DNA of 64,000 nt. Origin: an uncultured Collinsella sp. (lineage in GTDB: Bacteria; Actinomycetota; Coriobacteriia; Coriobacteriales; Coriobacteriaceae). Below the pieces are notes generated by a model. The model was given only the letters and a program-made list of their open reading frames with translations. It made no database searches and was not told the origin of the DNA. Shown one piece after another: positions 64,000 to 64,000 of this stretch. The position numbers and the translations under genes were made by a program. Location: contig CATWQC010000004.1 in assembly GCA_958352845.1 (NCBI GenBank), positions 68,080 through 132,079 on the forward strand. Reading direction: 5' to 3'. Numbering within the stretch: position 1 is the stretch's first letter; every line of letters starts with the position of its first letter.

Positions 64000-64000
64000 T

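Overview
The window is about 64 kb of a high-G+C Gram-positive chromosome. Gene content and order point to a coriobacterium, most probably Collinsella or a close relative. The evidence is the actinobacterial pyrF-mihF-gmk-rpoZ order, a pgsA / GarA-like FHA / FtsR-like MerR cluster, clostridial-type lexA divergent from a LysM gene, spoVS without other sporulation genes, and frequent GTG/TTG starts. The species call is inference; no rRNA gene is present.

Positions 1-56,200 are dense core genome, mostly on the + strand. The pyrimidine operon (pyrB end, pyrC, pyrK, pyrD, pyrF) runs into mihF-gmk-rpoZ-thiI. DNA-uptake genes (comEA, comEC) and holA follow, then rpsT, lepA, dusB, hemW, two consecutive dnaJ genes (the first with membrane segments in place of its last domain), mtaB, phoH, ybeY, dgkA, era, recO, rpsO and pnp. 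Next come rnj, ftsK, a rodZ-like gene, yajQ, rimO, pgsA, cinA, recA, recX, rny, an orphan GHKL ATPase gene, spoVS, miaB, miaA and hflX. The three methylthiotransferases MtaB, RimO and MiaB are all here. From about 44.6 kb orientation becomes mixed: a DUF1624-type membrane protein, lexA, a divergent YneA-like LysM gene, nrdR, dut, an MGDG-synthase-like glycosyltransferase, trxB, a DUF1836 gene, degV, an NlpC/P60 hydrolase, apt, ftsR-like, garA-like and a second CDP-alcohol phosphotransferase.

The SOS circuit is visible: LexA boxes (GAAC-N4-GTTC) lie inside the recA promoter and in the lexA/LysM intergenic region, so repair, LexA autoregulation and a probable division inhibitor are tied together.

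The most unusual content is non-coding. Two families of long, nearly perfect palindromic elements lie after pnp (25,958-26,371) and after dut (47,576-47,987). Within each family the central core is conserved, while the outer arms differ completely between copies yet remain self-complementary. In the pnp pair the central stem carries compensated base-pair changes. The intact copies of each family lie as an oppositely oriented pair.

From about 56.3 kb to the right edge is a genomic island. A 3' fragment of a tRNA-Pro-like gene is followed by a tyrosine recombinase, then sparse small hypothetical genes, gene debris, solitary hairpins and small membrane proteins. The island continues past 64 kb, where a membrane-protein gene is cut by the window edge.
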